Made by a program: the position numbers and the translations under genes. The notes under the pieces were generated by a model that saw only the letters and a list, made by a program, of their open reading frames with translations, searched no databases and had not been told where the DNA came from. Positions 19,128 through 28,708 of a stretch of DNA of 64,000 nucleotides are shown piece after piece (within the stretch, counting starts at the first letter, position 1; every line of letters begins with the position of its first letter). The DNA is from Mycobacterium heidelbergense (GTDB lineage: Bacteria > Actinomycetota > Actinomycetes > Mycobacteriales > Mycobacteriaceae). The stretch is taken from assembly GCF_010730745.1 (NCBI RefSeq), contig NZ_AP022615.1, positions 2,666,001-2,730,000 of the forward strand, in the 5' to 3' direction.

Positions 19128-20330
19128 ATGTCACAAGGCGTATCGCGACGGTCAACTGTCCGGCTGGCAGCAGCGCTGCTGGCCGCTTTGATGGTGGCAT
19201 TCGCCGTCCTGACATACCTTTCCTACACGGCGGCTTTCGCCTCGATCGACACCGTCACGGTCTCCGCGCCGCGGGCCGGGCTGGTGATGGACACGGGCGC
19301 CAAGGTCAAGTACCGAGGCATCCAGATCGGCAAAGTCACCGACATCAGCTACAGCAACGACCGGGCCCGCCTGACGCTGGCCATCGACAGCGATGAGATG
19401 CACTTCATTCCCTCCAACTCGACGGTCCACATCGGGGGCAACACCATCTTCGGCGCCAAGTCGGTGGAATTCATTCCGCCCCAGGCGCCTTCGCCGACGT
19501 CGCTTCGCCCGGATGCTCTTGTGCAGGCCTCGGCGGTGCAGCTGGAAGTCAACACGCTGTTCCAGTCGCTCGTCGACCTGCTGCACAAGGTCGACCCGGT
19601 CGAGTTGAACGGGACGCTGAGCGCATTCGCCGAAGGTCTCCGTGGCCATGGGGATGATTTGGGCTCGCTGCTGTCGGGACTGAATACCCTGACGCAGCAG
19701 ACCAATCCGAAGCTGCCCGCCCTGCAGGAGGACTTCCGCAAGACCGGGGTCGTCACCAACATATACGCCGACTCCGCCTCCAATTTGAATACCGTTTTCG
19801 ATAATTTGCCGACGATCAACAAGACGGTCGCGGACCAGCAGAAGAATCTCAACACCACGCTGTTGGCCACCATCGGCCTCGCCAACAACGCCTATGAGAC
19901 GTTGGAGCCGGGCGAGCAGAATTTCATCGACGCCATCAACAGGCTGCGGGCGCCGATCAAGGTGGCCGCCGACTACTCACCCGAGTTCGGCTGCCTGTTC
20001 GCGGGCATCGACCGAGGCATCAAGGAGTTCGGTCCGTCGCTCGGTATCCGCAAGGCGGGCCTATTCACGTCGTCGAGCTTCGTGTTGGGCTCGCCGTCGT
20101 ACACGTATCCGGGGAGCCTGCCGATCGTCAACGCCTCGGGCGGCCCGAACTGTCGTGGATTGCCGGACATCCCGAGCAAGCAGAACGGCGGATCGTTCTA
20201 CCGCCCGCCGTTCCTGGTCACCGACAACGCCTACATCCCCTACGAGCCGTTCACAGAGGTGCAGTTTGACGCGCCCTCGACGCTGCAGTTCTTGTTCCAC
20301 GGCGCTTTCGCGGAACGGGACGACTTCTGA
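19128..20330 (+). CDS. mce4A: Mce4A, MCE-domain protein of the sterol importer
   Basis: A 400-aa protein: an N-terminal membrane anchor (about residues 12-32), an MCE/MlaD domain (about 38-118, including SAPRAGLVMDTGAKVKYRG and GKVTDISYS), then the helical MCE region forming the periplasmic tunnel and a C-terminal globular part. The length equals that recalled for Rv3499c. RBS-like AAGGGGACG precedes the ATG. One-base overlap (TGATG) with mce4B indicates coupling. Confidence 0.94.
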   Translation: MSQGVSRRSTVRLAAALLAALMVAFAVLTYLSYTAAFASIDTVTVSAPRAGLVMDTGAKVKYRGIQIGKVTDISYSNDRARLTLAIDSDEMHFIPSNSTVHIGGNTIFGAKSVEFIPPQAPSPTSLRPDALVQASAVQLEVNTLFQSLVDLLHKVDPVELNGTLSAFAEGLRGHGDDLGSLLSGLNTLTQQTNPKLPALQEDFRKTGVVTNIYADSASNLNTVFDNLPTINKTVADQQKNLNTTLLATIGLANNAYETLEPGEQNFIDAINRLRAPIKVAADYSPEFGCLFAGIDRGIKEFGPSLGIRKAGLFTSSSFVLGSPSYTYPGSLPIVNASGGPNCRGLPDIPSKQNGGSFYRPPFLVTDNAYIPYEPFTEVQFDAPSTLQFLFHGAFAERDDF

Positions 20331-21382
20331 TGGCGGCCTCGGGGATGCCCTCGCACCGGTCGATGGTGACCAAGGTCAGCATTTTCGCGGTAGCCATGCT
20401 GATCGTGGCCGCCGGTTTGGTGGTGGTCTTCGGTGACTTCCGGTTCGGTCCCGAAAGCACTTACCATGCAACCTTTATCGACGCGTCGCGGTTGAAGGCG
20501 GGCCAAAAGGTTCGCATCGCGGGGGTACCGGTGGGTTCGGTAGAGGGCGTCAAGCTCAACCCGGACAATAGCGTCGACGTGAAGTTCGGAGTCGACCGCC
20601 GCTACACGTTGTACTCGTCGACGCGCGCGGTGATCCGGTACGAGAACCTGGTCGGCGACCGGTTCCTGGAGATCACGTCGGGCCCGGGGGAGCTGCGGAA
20701 GCTGCCGCCGGGCGGGACGATCAATTCTCAGCACACCCAGCCCGCCTTGGATCTCGATGCGCTGCTGGGCGGCTTGAAGCCGGTGATCAAGGGTCTGGAC
20801 GCCGACAAGGTCAACACCATCAGCAGCGCTGTCATCCAGCTGCTGCAGGGCCAGGGTGGTGCGTTGTCAAACGTGCTGGCCGACACCAGGTCGTTCTCGT
20901 CGGCGCTGGGCCAGCGCGATCAGCTCATCGGTGACGCGATCACCAGCCTCAACACGGTGCTGGGCACCATCGACCAGAGGAGCGCGCAATTCTCCACCAG
21001 CGTTGACCAGCTGCAGCAACTGATCACCGGGTTGGCGAAGAACAAGGACGCGGTTGCCGGCGCCATCCCGCCGCTGGCATCGACGACGACGGATCTGACC
21101 GAGCTGCTGAAGAACTCGCGCCGACCGCTGCAGGGCATCTTGGAAAACACGCGGCCGCTGGCCACCGAGCTGGATGACCGCAAGGCCGAGGTCAACAACG
21201 ACATCGAGCAACTGGGCGAAGACTACCTGCGGTTGTCCGCGCTCGGCGCCTACGGGTCGTTCTTCAACATCTACTTCTGCTCCGTGACGATCAAGATCAA
21301 TGGACCGGCCGGCGGCGACATCCTGCTGCCGCTCGGTGGCCCGGTGGATCCCAGCAAGGGGAGGTGCACTTTTGCCAAATAA
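20330..21382 (+). CDS. mce4B: Mce4B, MCE-domain protein of the sterol importer
   Basis: A 350-aa MCE protein with an anchor at about residues 15-35, an MCE domain (DASRLKAGQKVRIAGVPVGS, YENLVGDRFLEI), and a long alpha-helical region with regular polar spacing typical of the hexameric helical barrel. Its TAA stop at 21380-21382 sits beside the duplicated ribosome-binding region of mce4C. Confidence 0.94.
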   Translation: MAASGMPSHRSMVTKVSIFAVAMLIVAAGLVVVFGDFRFGPESTYHATFIDASRLKAGQKVRIAGVPVGSVEGVKLNPDNSVDVKFGVDRRYTLYSSTRAVIRYENLVGDRFLEITSGPGELRKLPPGGTINSQHTQPALDLDALLGGLKPVIKGLDADKVNTISSAVIQLLQGQGGALSNVLADTRSFSSALGQRDQLIGDAITSLNTVLGTIDQRSAQFSTSVDQLQQLITGLAKNKDAVAGAIPPLASTTTDLTELLKNSRRPLQGILENTRPLATELDDRKAEVNNDIEQLGEDYLRLSALGAYGSFFNIYFCSVTIKINGPAGGDILLPLGGPVDPSKGRCTFAK

Positions 21383-21383
21383 A

Positions 21384-21419
21384 GGAGAAGTGCCGAATAC
21401 AGGAGAAGTGCCAAGTACG
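21384..21419 (+). repeat. Duplicated 18-nt ribosome-binding/start segment of mce4C
   Basis: Two adjacent 18-nt units, GGAGAAGTGCCGAATACA and GGAGAAGTGCCAAGTACG, differ at three positions. Each carries a Shine-Dalgarno core and an in-frame GTG, so the duplication adds six codons and a second initiation site. Confidence 0.8.
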
Positions 21420-22472
21420 CAACGGCGTGAACGCGATCCGCTCCGCACCGGCGTCTTCGGTCTGGTGCTGGTGGTCTGCGTGGTACTGCTGGCATTCGGC
21501 TACGCGGGGTTGCCGTTCTGGCCGCAGGGCAAAACGTACGACGCGTACTTCACCGACGCCGGCGGCATAACGCCCGGCAACCCCGTTTACGTGTCGGGCT
21601 TCAAGGTCGGCAAGGTGCGGTCGGTGGGTCTGGCCGGAGACAGCGCCAAGGTGACCTTTTCTGTCGATCGGCACGTCACCGTCGGTGACCAGTCGTTGGC
21701 CGCGATCCGTACCGATACCATCCTCGGTGAGCGCTCCATCGCGGTGAGCCCGGCCGGCGGCGGCAGGGCGACCACCATTCCGCTGAGCCGGACGACCACG
21801 CCGTACACGCTCGCCGGCGCGCTCGAGGACCTTGGTCAAAACGCGAGCAATCTGAACAAGCCGCAATTCGAACAGGCCTTGAACGTTCTCACCGACACGC
21901 TGCACGACGCCACCCCGGAGCTGCGCGGCGCGTTGGACGGGGTGACGTCGTTGTCGCGCACCCTGAATCGGCGTGACGAGGCGCTGCAAGGCCTGCTGGC
22001 ACACGCGAAGTCGGTGACATCGGTGTTGTCGCAGCGCGCCGAGCAGGTCAACAAGCTGGTCGACGACGGCGACCAGTTGTTCGCCGCGCTCGACGAGCGC
22101 CGCGCCGCACTGGGTCGGCTGATCTCGGGCGTCAACGATGTCTCGGCCCAGATTTCCGGCTTCGTCGCCGACAACCGCAAGGAGTTCGGCCCGGCCCTGA
22201 GCAAGCTCAACCTGGTGCTGGACAACCTCAACGAGCACCGCGACTACATCACCGAGGCCCTCAAGCGGCTGCCCTCCTACGCCACCGAGCTGGGCGAGGT
22301 GGTTGGCTCCGGACCCGGATTCAACGTCAACGTCTTCGGTGCGATACCGGCGCCGCTGGTTGCGGCGATGTTCGACTTCTTCTACCAGCCCGGCAAGCTG
22401 CCGGCGAGCATCGCCGACTACCTGCGCGGGAATATCCAAGAACGCTGGATCATCAGGCCGAAGTCGCCATGA
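21390..22472 (+). CDS. mce4C: Mce4C, MCE-domain protein of the sterol importer
   Basis: A 360-aa MCE protein with a membrane anchor at about residues 21-42, then an MCE domain (YFTDAGGITPGNPVYVSGFK) and a coiled helical region with many Asn/Asp/Gln-rich heptads. The start is ambiguous: GGAGAAGTG occurs twice within an 18-nt duplication, giving GTG starts at 21390 (chosen) or 21408 (354 aa), each with its own Shine-Dalgarno sequence. The longer frame from 21300 would overlap mce4B and is not supported. ATGA overlap with mce4D. Confidence 0.92.
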   Translation: MPNTGEVPSTQRRERDPLRTGVFGLVLVVCVVLLAFGYAGLPFWPQGKTYDAYFTDAGGITPGNPVYVSGFKVGKVRSVGLAGDSAKVTFSVDRHVTVGDQSLAAIRTDTILGERSIAVSPAGGGRATTIPLSRTTTPYTLAGALEDLGQNASNLNKPQFEQALNVLTDTLHDATPELRGALDGVTSLSRTLNRRDEALQGLLAHAKSVTSVLSQRAEQVNKLVDDGDQLFAALDERRAALGRLISGVNDVSAQISGFVADNRKEFGPALSKLNLVLDNLNEHRDYITEALKRLPSYATELGEVVGSGPGFNVNVFGAIPAPLVAAMFDFFYQPGKLPASIADYLRGNIQERWIIRPKSP

Positions 22473-23917
22473 TCACACAGACTTTTGACAGCCGACGGCT
22501 GCGTAACGTCACCATCATCGCGCTGGTCGCGGTGTTGCTGGGGGGCGTCTACATGCTGTTCTCGTCCGGCGGCAACGGCCGAAAGATCGTCGGCTACTTC
22601 ACATCTGCTGTCGGGCTCTATCCCGGAGATCAGGTCCGCATTCTCGGAGTCCCGGTGGGCTCGATCGACACGATCGAGCCGCGGCCTTCCGACGTCAAGA
22701 TCACCATGTCGGTATCCAGGGACGTGAAGATCCCCAATGACGTCAAGGCCGTCGTCATGTCGCCGAACCTGGTGGCGGCCCGATTCATTCAGCTCACCCC
22801 GGCCTACACCGGCGGGGCGGTGCTGCCCGCCGGGGCAAGCATCGACCTGGCTCGCACCGCGGTCCCGGTGGAATGGGACGAGGTCAAGGAGTCGCTGACC
22901 CAACTGGCCGTCCAGCTGAGTCCGGCGGCCGGAAAAATGCAGGGGCCGCTGGGCGCGGCGATCAACCAGGCCGCCGACACCCTTAACGGCAAGGGCGAAT
23001 CGTTCCACAACGCGCTGCGCGAGCTTTCGCAAGCCGCTGGGCGGCTTGGGGATTCGCGCAGCGACATCTTCGGCACGGTCAAGAACCTGCAGGTCCTGGT
23101 CGACGCGCTGTCGAAGAGCAACGAACAGATCGTGCAATTCGCCGGAAACGTCGCATCGGTATCGCAGGTGCTCGCCGACAGCTCGCGCCACTTGGACACC
23201 ACCCTGGGCACGCTGAACAAGGCACTCTCGGACATCCGAGGGTTCCTGCACGAAAACAACTCGACGCTGGTGGGTACGGTCGACAAGCTCAACGACTTCG
23301 CCCAGACGTTGAGTGACCAGAGCGAGAACATCGAGCAGGTGCTGCATGTGGCGGGCCCGGGTATCGCCAACTTCTACAACATCTACGACCCCGCGCAGGG
23401 CACGCTGAACGGCCTGCTATCGCTACCCGAATTCGCCAACCCCGTGCAGTTCATCTGCGGTGGGACCTTCGACACCGCCGGCGCCGGGGGGCCACGTGCT
23501 CCCGACTATTTCAAGCGCGCCGAGATCTGTCGTGAGCGACTGGGGCCAGTGCTGCGCCGGCTCACCGTCAACTATCCGCCGATCATGTTCCACCCGCTCA
23601 ACACCATTACGGCGTATAAGGGTCAGGTGATTTACGACACCCCGGCCACCCAGGCCAAGGCGCAGACACCGATTCCACAGCTGACCTGGATACCGGCCAA
23701 AGGCACGCCGCCAACGCAGAACACAACGGATTTGCAGAGCCTGCTCGTCCCGCCTCCCCCGGGAGCTAGCCCCGCTTCAAGCCCGGCGCCGGCTGGCGCG
23801 AGCCCCGGTCCCGCGCCAGGTCCCATCCCGGGCTCCGCCTTCGGTCCCCCGCCGGGACCCCCGCCGGCCGCAGCGCCAGGCCCGTCGGCGCCGGCCGAGG
23901 AGGGGAGCGGCGGATGA
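22469..23917 (+). CDS. mce4D: Mce4D, MCE-domain protein of the sterol importer
   Basis: A 482-aa MCE protein: anchor about residues 12-30, MCE domain (FTSAVGLYPGDQVRILGVPV), helical region, and a Cys-containing C-terminal lobe (IC near residues 330 and 353). The last 55 residues or so are a Pro/Ala/Gly tail (for example PPPGASPASSPAPAGASPGP). The tail makes it longer than the 451 aa I recall for Rv3496c. Both ends overlap neighbours as ATGA. Confidence 0.93.
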   Translation: MITQTFDSRRLRNVTIIALVAVLLGGVYMLFSSGGNGRKIVGYFTSAVGLYPGDQVRILGVPVGSIDTIEPRPSDVKITMSVSRDVKIPNDVKAVVMSPNLVAARFIQLTPAYTGGAVLPAGASIDLARTAVPVEWDEVKESLTQLAVQLSPAAGKMQGPLGAAINQAADTLNGKGESFHNALRELSQAAGRLGDSRSDIFGTVKNLQVLVDALSKSNEQIVQFAGNVASVSQVLADSSRHLDTTLGTLNKALSDIRGFLHENNSTLVGTVDKLNDFAQTLSDQSENIEQVLHVAGPGIANFYNIYDPAQGTLNGLLSLPEFANPVQFICGGTFDTAGAGGPRAPDYFKRAEICRERLGPVLRRLTVNYPPIMFHPLNTITAYKGQVIYDTPATQAKAQTPIPQLTWIPAKGTPPTQNTTDLQSLLVPPPPGASPASSPAPAGASPGPAPGPIPGSAFGPPPGPPPAAAPGPSAPAEEGSGG

Positions 23918-25071
23918 AGCGAATCTGGTTGCGTGGCAGCGCTTTAGCGGCAGGCAGCGCGCTGCTCGCCGGGTGTCAATTCAGCGGGCTGAACTCGCTG
24001 GCGTTGCCCGGCACCGCCGGCCACGGCGGCGGTGCATACACGGTCACCGCCGAGATGCCCGATGTGGCGACCCTGCCGCAGAACTCGCCAGTGATGGTCG
24101 ACGACGTCACCGTCGGCAGCGTCTCCGGCATCCAAGCCGAGCAGCGACCCGACGGAACCTTCTATGCCGCAGTCAAGTTGGCGCTGGACAAGAATGTGGT
24201 GCTGCCGGCCAACGCGACGGCGACCGTTGCCCAGACGTCGCTGCTGGGCTCGCTGCATATCGACCTGGCTGCCCCGAAGGAAAAGACGGCGACCGGCAGG
24301 CTGGTCAACGGGTCGAGAATCACCCAGTCCAGCACCGGCCGATTTCCCACCACCGAAGAGGTGCTTTCGGCCCTCGGGGTGGTGGTCAACAAGGGCAACC
24401 TCGGTGCGCTGGAAGACATTACTAATGAGACATACCAGGCCATGGCGGGCCGGCAGAGCCAGTTCGTCGACTTGGTGCCAAGACTGGCGGAATTGACGGC
24501 GGGGCTCAACCGGCAGGTCGACGACATCATCGACGCGGTCGACGGGTTGGACCGATTCTCGGCGAGCCTGGCGCACGACAAGGACAACCTGGGTCGGGCG
24601 TTGGACACGCTGCCCGAGGCGATTCGCGTGCTCAACAAGAACCGGCAGCACATCGTCGACGCGTTCGCCGCGCTGAAGAAGCTGGCCAACGTGACGTCGC
24701 ACGTGCTCTCGAAAACCAAGGTGGACTTCGCCGAAGACCTTAAGGGCCTGTATTCGGTCGCCAAGGCTCTCAACGACAACCGAAAGAATTTCGTCACCTC
24801 GCTGCAGATATTGCTGACATTCCCGTTCCCCAACTTCGGCATCAAGCAGTTGGTGCGTGGTGACTACCTCAACGTGTTCACCACCTTCGATCTCACCTTG
24901 CGCCGGCTCGGCGAGACGTTCTTCACCACGTCGTATGCGCTCGATCCGAACATGATGCACATGAACGAGATCCTCAACCCGCCCGATTTCTTGACGGGTG
25001 AGCTGGCCAACCTGTCCGGACAGGCGGCCGATCCGTTCAAGATCCCGCCCGGCACGGCGTCGGGACAATAG
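23914..25071 (+). CDS. lprN: Mce4E/LprN, lipoprotein subunit of the sterol importer
   Basis: A 385-aa MCE-family lipoprotein. The signal peptide ends in the lipobox LLAGC (acylated Cys near residue 21), followed by the MCE domain (TAEMPDVATLPQNSPVMVDD) and the helical region with paired Asn/Asp/Leu heptads. The E position of mce operons is always the lipoprotein, which anchors the Mce hexamer. Start ATG overlaps the mce4D stop. Confidence 0.94.
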   Translation: MKRIWLRGSALAAGSALLAGCQFSGLNSLALPGTAGHGGGAYTVTAEMPDVATLPQNSPVMVDDVTVGSVSGIQAEQRPDGTFYAAVKLALDKNVVLPANATATVAQTSLLGSLHIDLAAPKEKTATGRLVNGSRITQSSTGRFPTTEEVLSALGVVVNKGNLGALEDITNETYQAMAGRQSQFVDLVPRLAELTAGLNRQVDDIIDAVDGLDRFSASLAHDKDNLGRALDTLPEAIRVLNKNRQHIVDAFAALKKLANVTSHVLSKTKVDFAEDLKGLYSVAKALNDNRKNFVTSLQILLTFPFPNFGIKQLVRGDYLNVFTTFDLTLRRLGETFFTTSYALDPNMMHMNEILNPPDFLTGELANLSGQAADPFKIPPGTASGQ

Positions 25072-25083
25072 GGGGCCGCGCGA

Positions 25084-26805
25084 ATGCTAGACAGACTGAC
25101 CAAGATCCAGCTCAGCATCTTCGCGGTGATCACCGCCGTGACGCTGATTGTGATGGCGATCTTCTACCTGCGGCTGCCCGCGACGTTCGGGCTCGGGACC
25201 TACGGCGTCAGCGCCGACTTCGTCGCCGGTGGTGGCCTCTATAAGAACGCCAATGTCACGTACCGCGGTGTGGCCGTCGGCCGGGTCGAGTCGGTGGGAC
25301 TGAGCCCCAGCGGCGTTATCGCCGAAATGCGGCTGAACAGCGGGACTCCCATTCCGTCGAACGTCACCGCCTCGGTGAAGAGCGTGTCGGCCGTCGGCGA
25401 GCAATACATCGACCTCGTGCCGCCGAGCGACCCGTCATCGGCCAAGCTGCACAACGGATCCCGGATCGACCGGCAGAACACCCGGATCGGCCAGGACGTC
25501 GCCGACCTGTTGAAGAAGTCCGAGACGCTGGTCAACAGCCTCGGTGACACCCGGCTGCGGGAACTGTTGCACGAGACGTTCATCGCGGCCAACGGATCCG
25601 GTCCCGAGCTCGCCCGGCTTATCGAATCGGCCCGCTTGCTGGTGGACGAGGCCAACGCCAACTATCCGCAAGTCTCGCAGTTGATCGATCAGGCGGGTCC
25701 GTTCCTGCAAGCCCAGATTCGCGCCGGCGCCGACATCAAGTCGCTGTCCGATGGGCTGGCGCGGTTCACCTCCGAGGTGCACCAGGCCGACCCCCAGCTT
25801 CGTTCGACGCTGGCGACCGCCCCGGACGCGATCGACGAGGCCGATACCGCGTTTTCCGGCATCCGTCCCTCCTTTCCGGCGTTGGCGGCGAGCATGGCCA
25901 ACCTGGGCCGGGTGGGCGTCATCTATCACAAGTCGATCGAACAGCTGCTGGTGGTCTTGCCGGCGCTATTCGCCGCGATCATCACGGCGGCGGGCGGCTC
26001 TCCCCAGGACGAGGGCGTCAAGCTGGACTTCAAGATCGACCTCGGCGACCCGCTGCCGTGCTCTGTCGGCTTCGTGCCCCCGCCGCTGATGCGCACGCCG
26101 GCCGACGAGACGCTGCGCGAGCTCCCGAAAGACATGTACTGCAAGACCGCTCAGAACGATCCCAGCGATGTTCGCGGTGCCCGCAACTATCCGTGCCAGG
26201 AGTTCCCCGGCAAGCGTGCGCCGACGATTCAGCTGTGTCGTGACCCGAAGGGCTACGTGCCGGTTGGCCGTAACCCCTGGCGCGGTCCACCGGTCCCCTA
26301 CGACACACCGGTGACGAATGGGCTGAATATATTGCCGCCCAACAAGTTCCCGTACATCCCCCCGGGCGCTGATCCCGACCCGGGCACCCCGATCGTTGGG
26401 CCGCCCCCGCCCGGTGTGATACCCGGCCCGGGTCCGGTGCCGCGTCAGCCGGCGTATGTTGTTCCACCGCCCAACGACAGCGGGCCGCCGCCGGGCAACC
26501 CGTCGTGGATGCCGCCGGGACTCCCGCCGGCGCCGCCGCTTCTTCCATATCCGAAGTGGTTGCCTCCGCCAGCGCCACCGGAGGGGATCAATCCTCCGCC
26601 GGCGGGCCCGGGCCCGGAGAAGTCGTGGGGGCCGCCGCCCGGCCCGCAGCCACAGGCCAGCGGTCCGGCCTACACAACCTATGACCAGCACACCGGAGCC
26701 TTCGTGGATCCGGCAGGTGGCACTGGTGTTTTCGCGCCCGGCGCCAGCGGGGCCTCGAGTGCCGAGAATTGGGTCGACCTGATGCGTGATCCGAGGCCGA
26801 TGTAG
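25084..26805 (+). CDS. mce4F: Mce4F, MCE-domain protein of the sterol importer
   Basis: A 573-aa MCE protein, the largest of the six: anchor about residues 10-28, MCE domain (ADFVAGGGLYKNANVTYRGV), helical region to about 300, then a Cys-bearing lobe and a Pro-rich tail of about 160 residues (PPPNDSGPPPGNPSWMPPG and similar). The Pro tail may cross or bind the peptidoglycan layer; that is inference. The TAG stop shares its last base with the GTG of the next gene. Confidence 0.93.
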   Translation: MLDRLTKIQLSIFAVITAVTLIVMAIFYLRLPATFGLGTYGVSADFVAGGGLYKNANVTYRGVAVGRVESVGLSPSGVIAEMRLNSGTPIPSNVTASVKSVSAVGEQYIDLVPPSDPSSAKLHNGSRIDRQNTRIGQDVADLLKKSETLVNSLGDTRLRELLHETFIAANGSGPELARLIESARLLVDEANANYPQVSQLIDQAGPFLQAQIRAGADIKSLSDGLARFTSEVHQADPQLRSTLATAPDAIDEADTAFSGIRPSFPALAASMANLGRVGVIYHKSIEQLLVVLPALFAAIITAAGGSPQDEGVKLDFKIDLGDPLPCSVGFVPPPLMRTPADETLRELPKDMYCKTAQNDPSDVRGARNYPCQEFPGKRAPTIQLCRDPKGYVPVGRNPWRGPPVPYDTPVTNGLNILPPNKFPYIPPGADPDPGTPIVGPPPPGVIPGPGPVPRQPAYVVPPPNDSGPPPGNPSWMPPGLPPAPPLLPYPKWLPPPAPPEGINPPPAGPGPEKSWGPPPGPQPQASGPAYTTYDQHTGAFVDPAGGTGVFAPGASGASSAENWVDLMRDPRPM

Positions 26806-27497
26806 TGGCGGACGACCGAGCGACGCCACCGCGCGTTCGTCGGCGGGCATCACGTGCGGTGGGCCCGGCGAGTAGCTCGAGCGAGGCCGTGACGGTTCAG
26901 GTCGACGTTGCGGCCGAGCCGAAGCAGCCGGCGAAAACCGTCACGGCCCTCAAGCCCGTCAAGCCGCCGCCACGGCGGCCCGCCCACCGGGCTCTGGTCG
27001 GGTGGATCTCATTTGCCGCCGCGCTGTTGGCAATTGGCGCGCTGGCCGGGTGCCTGACCTTCCTGGTCACCCAGCACCGCCACGCCGAGGCCGAACAAGC
27101 CCGCGATCAGCGCTTCGTCGACACCGCCACCCAGACGGTCGTCAACATGTTCAGCTACAAGCAGGACAACATCGACGACAGCGTGAACCGGTTCTATAAC
27201 GGCACCAGCGGTCCGCTGCGCGGCATGCTCGGCGCCAACAACAACATCGAGAATCTCAAGGCCCTGTTCCGCTCCACCAACGCGACATCGGAGGCAGTCG
27301 TCAACGGTGCCGCTCTCGAGGGCATCGATTCGGTTACCGACAACGCGTCAGTGCTGGTGTCGGTGCGGGTGACGGTGGCCGACATCGATGGGGTCAACAA
27401 GCCGTCCATGCCGTACCGGATGCGGGTCATCGTGCACGAGGATGACGCTGGGCACATGACCGGCTACGACATCAAATATCCGGACGGGGGTAACTGA
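26805..27497 (+). CDS. Mce-associated membrane protein Mas4A (Rv3493c-like)
   Basis: A 230-aa protein. A basic, Pro/Lys-rich cytoplasmic N-terminus (residues 1-60) precedes a single membrane helix (about 66-86, WISFAAALLAIGALAGCLTFLV) and an external NTF2-like Mce-associated domain with TATQTVVNMFSYKQDNIDDS. GTG start overlaps the mce4F stop. Mas/Mam proteins stabilise or assemble Mce complexes in the envelope. Confidence 0.88.
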   Translation: MADDRATPPRVRRRASRAVGPASSSSEAVTVQVDVAAEPKQPAKTVTALKPVKPPPRRPAHRALVGWISFAAALLAIGALAGCLTFLVTQHRHAEAEQARDQRFVDTATQTVVNMFSYKQDNIDDSVNRFYNGTSGPLRGMLGANNNIENLKALFRSTNATSEAVVNGAALEGIDSVTDNASVLVSVRVTVADIDGVNKPSMPYRMRVIVHEDDAGHMTGYDIKYPDGGN

Positions 27498-27997
27498 TGC
27501 GCTGGCCCCGATTTCCGAGGTGGCTGATCGCCGTCACGGGCTGCCTGGTGGTGGCGGGCATCGTCGGGTTGTCCGCGGCGGCGGGCTGGTTCTACTGGGA
27601 TCGGGTGCAGGCCCGCGGCGAGCAATCGGCGCGGGCGGTGTTACCGCGGCTGGCTGTCGTGGAGATACCCGCGGTTTTCGCCTACGACTACCAGACCGTC
27701 GAACGCAGCCTCGCCGGGGCGTATCCGCTGCTGACGCCCGACTATCGCCAGGAGTTCCAGAAGAGCGCCAATGCGCAGATCATCCCGGAGGCCAAGAAGC
27801 GCGAGGTGGTCGTGCAGGCCAATGTCGTTGGTGCCGCGGTCATGTCCGCCACGCGGAATTCGGCCTCGGTGATGGTCTACTTGAACCGCACCGTGACGGA
27901 CAAGTCGCGGCAGCCGCTCTACGACGGCAGCCGGTTGCGGGTGGACTTCAAGAAGATCGGCGACAAGTGGCTGATCGCCTACATCACACCGATCTAG
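27497..27997 (+). CDS. Mce-associated membrane protein Mas4B (Rv3492c-like)
   Basis: A 166-aa protein: one N-terminal membrane helix (about residues 11-33) followed by an external Mce-associated domain (VFAYDYQTVERSLAGAYPLLTPDYRQEF). The start codon overlaps the stop of Mas4A (TGATG). Last gene of the mce4 operon; the next gene is convergent. Confidence 0.88.
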   Translation: MRWPRFPRWLIAVTGCLVVAGIVGLSAAAGWFYWDRVQARGEQSARAVLPRLAVVEIPAVFAYDYQTVERSLAGAYPLLTPDYRQEFQKSANAQIIPEAKKREVVVQANVVGAAVMSATRNSASVMVYLNRTVTDKSRQPLYDGSRLRVDFKKIGDKWLIAYITPI

Positions 27998-28049
27998 CCC
28001 CGGCCCCATGAAGCCCTAAACCGGTAGTCACACCGGCCGCACGCCAAGC

Positions 28050-28628
28050 TCAGTAGCAAATCGCAATGTCGTTGCATTGCAACGGGTAACGCTGGACGGG
28101 GCTGGGCGCGGGCCCAACGAGTACCAGCGAGAACGGTTGCTTGGTCATCGAGGGTTCCAGACCGCATTCGGCGCCGTGCAGGCTGGTGTGCGTGCCACTG
28201 AGCGTCTCGTTGTCGAAAGCGTAGGTTTCGGTGGATGCGGCGGTGCCGCCGCCTGGGCATGAAACGCCCTCGGGAATCTTCGCCTGGAAGGTCCAAAGCC
28301 CGCTCACCAGCCGGGCCCTGCCGCTGAAGTTCTGCACCTTGTCCTGGTGGCCGATCTGTTCGGATGTCGCGCTCACCACATTCAAGGCACAAAAGTCCGC
28401 CATGATATCGGGGTTGGAATAGTCCTTGTAGTAGCGGCTTCCGTTTACCTGATCGCAGAGCGCCGTGACCTGCCAGGTGACCCCGGACACGCCTGCCTGG
28501 TTAAAGGAGTAATTGCCGTCCGCCGGCGGTGCGACCGCATTCGCCGGGCTACCGGATTCCAGCGCGATACCCACTGCGACCACCGAGAAGATGCCGGCGC
28601 CCGCGGCCAGTCCCCGACGAAGATTCAC
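28050..28628 (-). CDS. Secreted protein of unknown function (Rv3491-like)
   Basis: A 192-aa exported protein starting at GTG 28628, with GGAGGAA ideally placed; the ATG at 28652 is not preceded by a good RBS. The signal peptide (residues 1-31) ends near SPANAVA. The mature part is Cys-rich (about six Cys), consistent with disulphides, and ends CNDIAICY. The length matches Rv3491. It lies downstream of otsA in the same orientation and convergent with mce4. No functional domain recognised. Confidence 0.82.
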   Translation of the reverse strand: MNLRRGLAAGAGIFSVVAVGIALESGSPANAVAPPADGNYSFNQAGVSGVTWQVTALCDQVNGSRYYKDYSNPDIMADFCALNVVSATSEQIGHQDKVQNFSGRARLVSGLWTFQAKIPEGVSCPGGGTAASTETYAFDNETLSGTHTSLHGAECGLEPSMTKQPFSLVLVGPAPSPVQRYPLQCNDIAICY

Positions 28629-28708
28629 GACATTCCTCCATTCATGCTGCAATGAGTATCACAGCGTTTCGCCCGGAATACCATGGGATTTGCAGAGCTA
28701 AATCCGAG

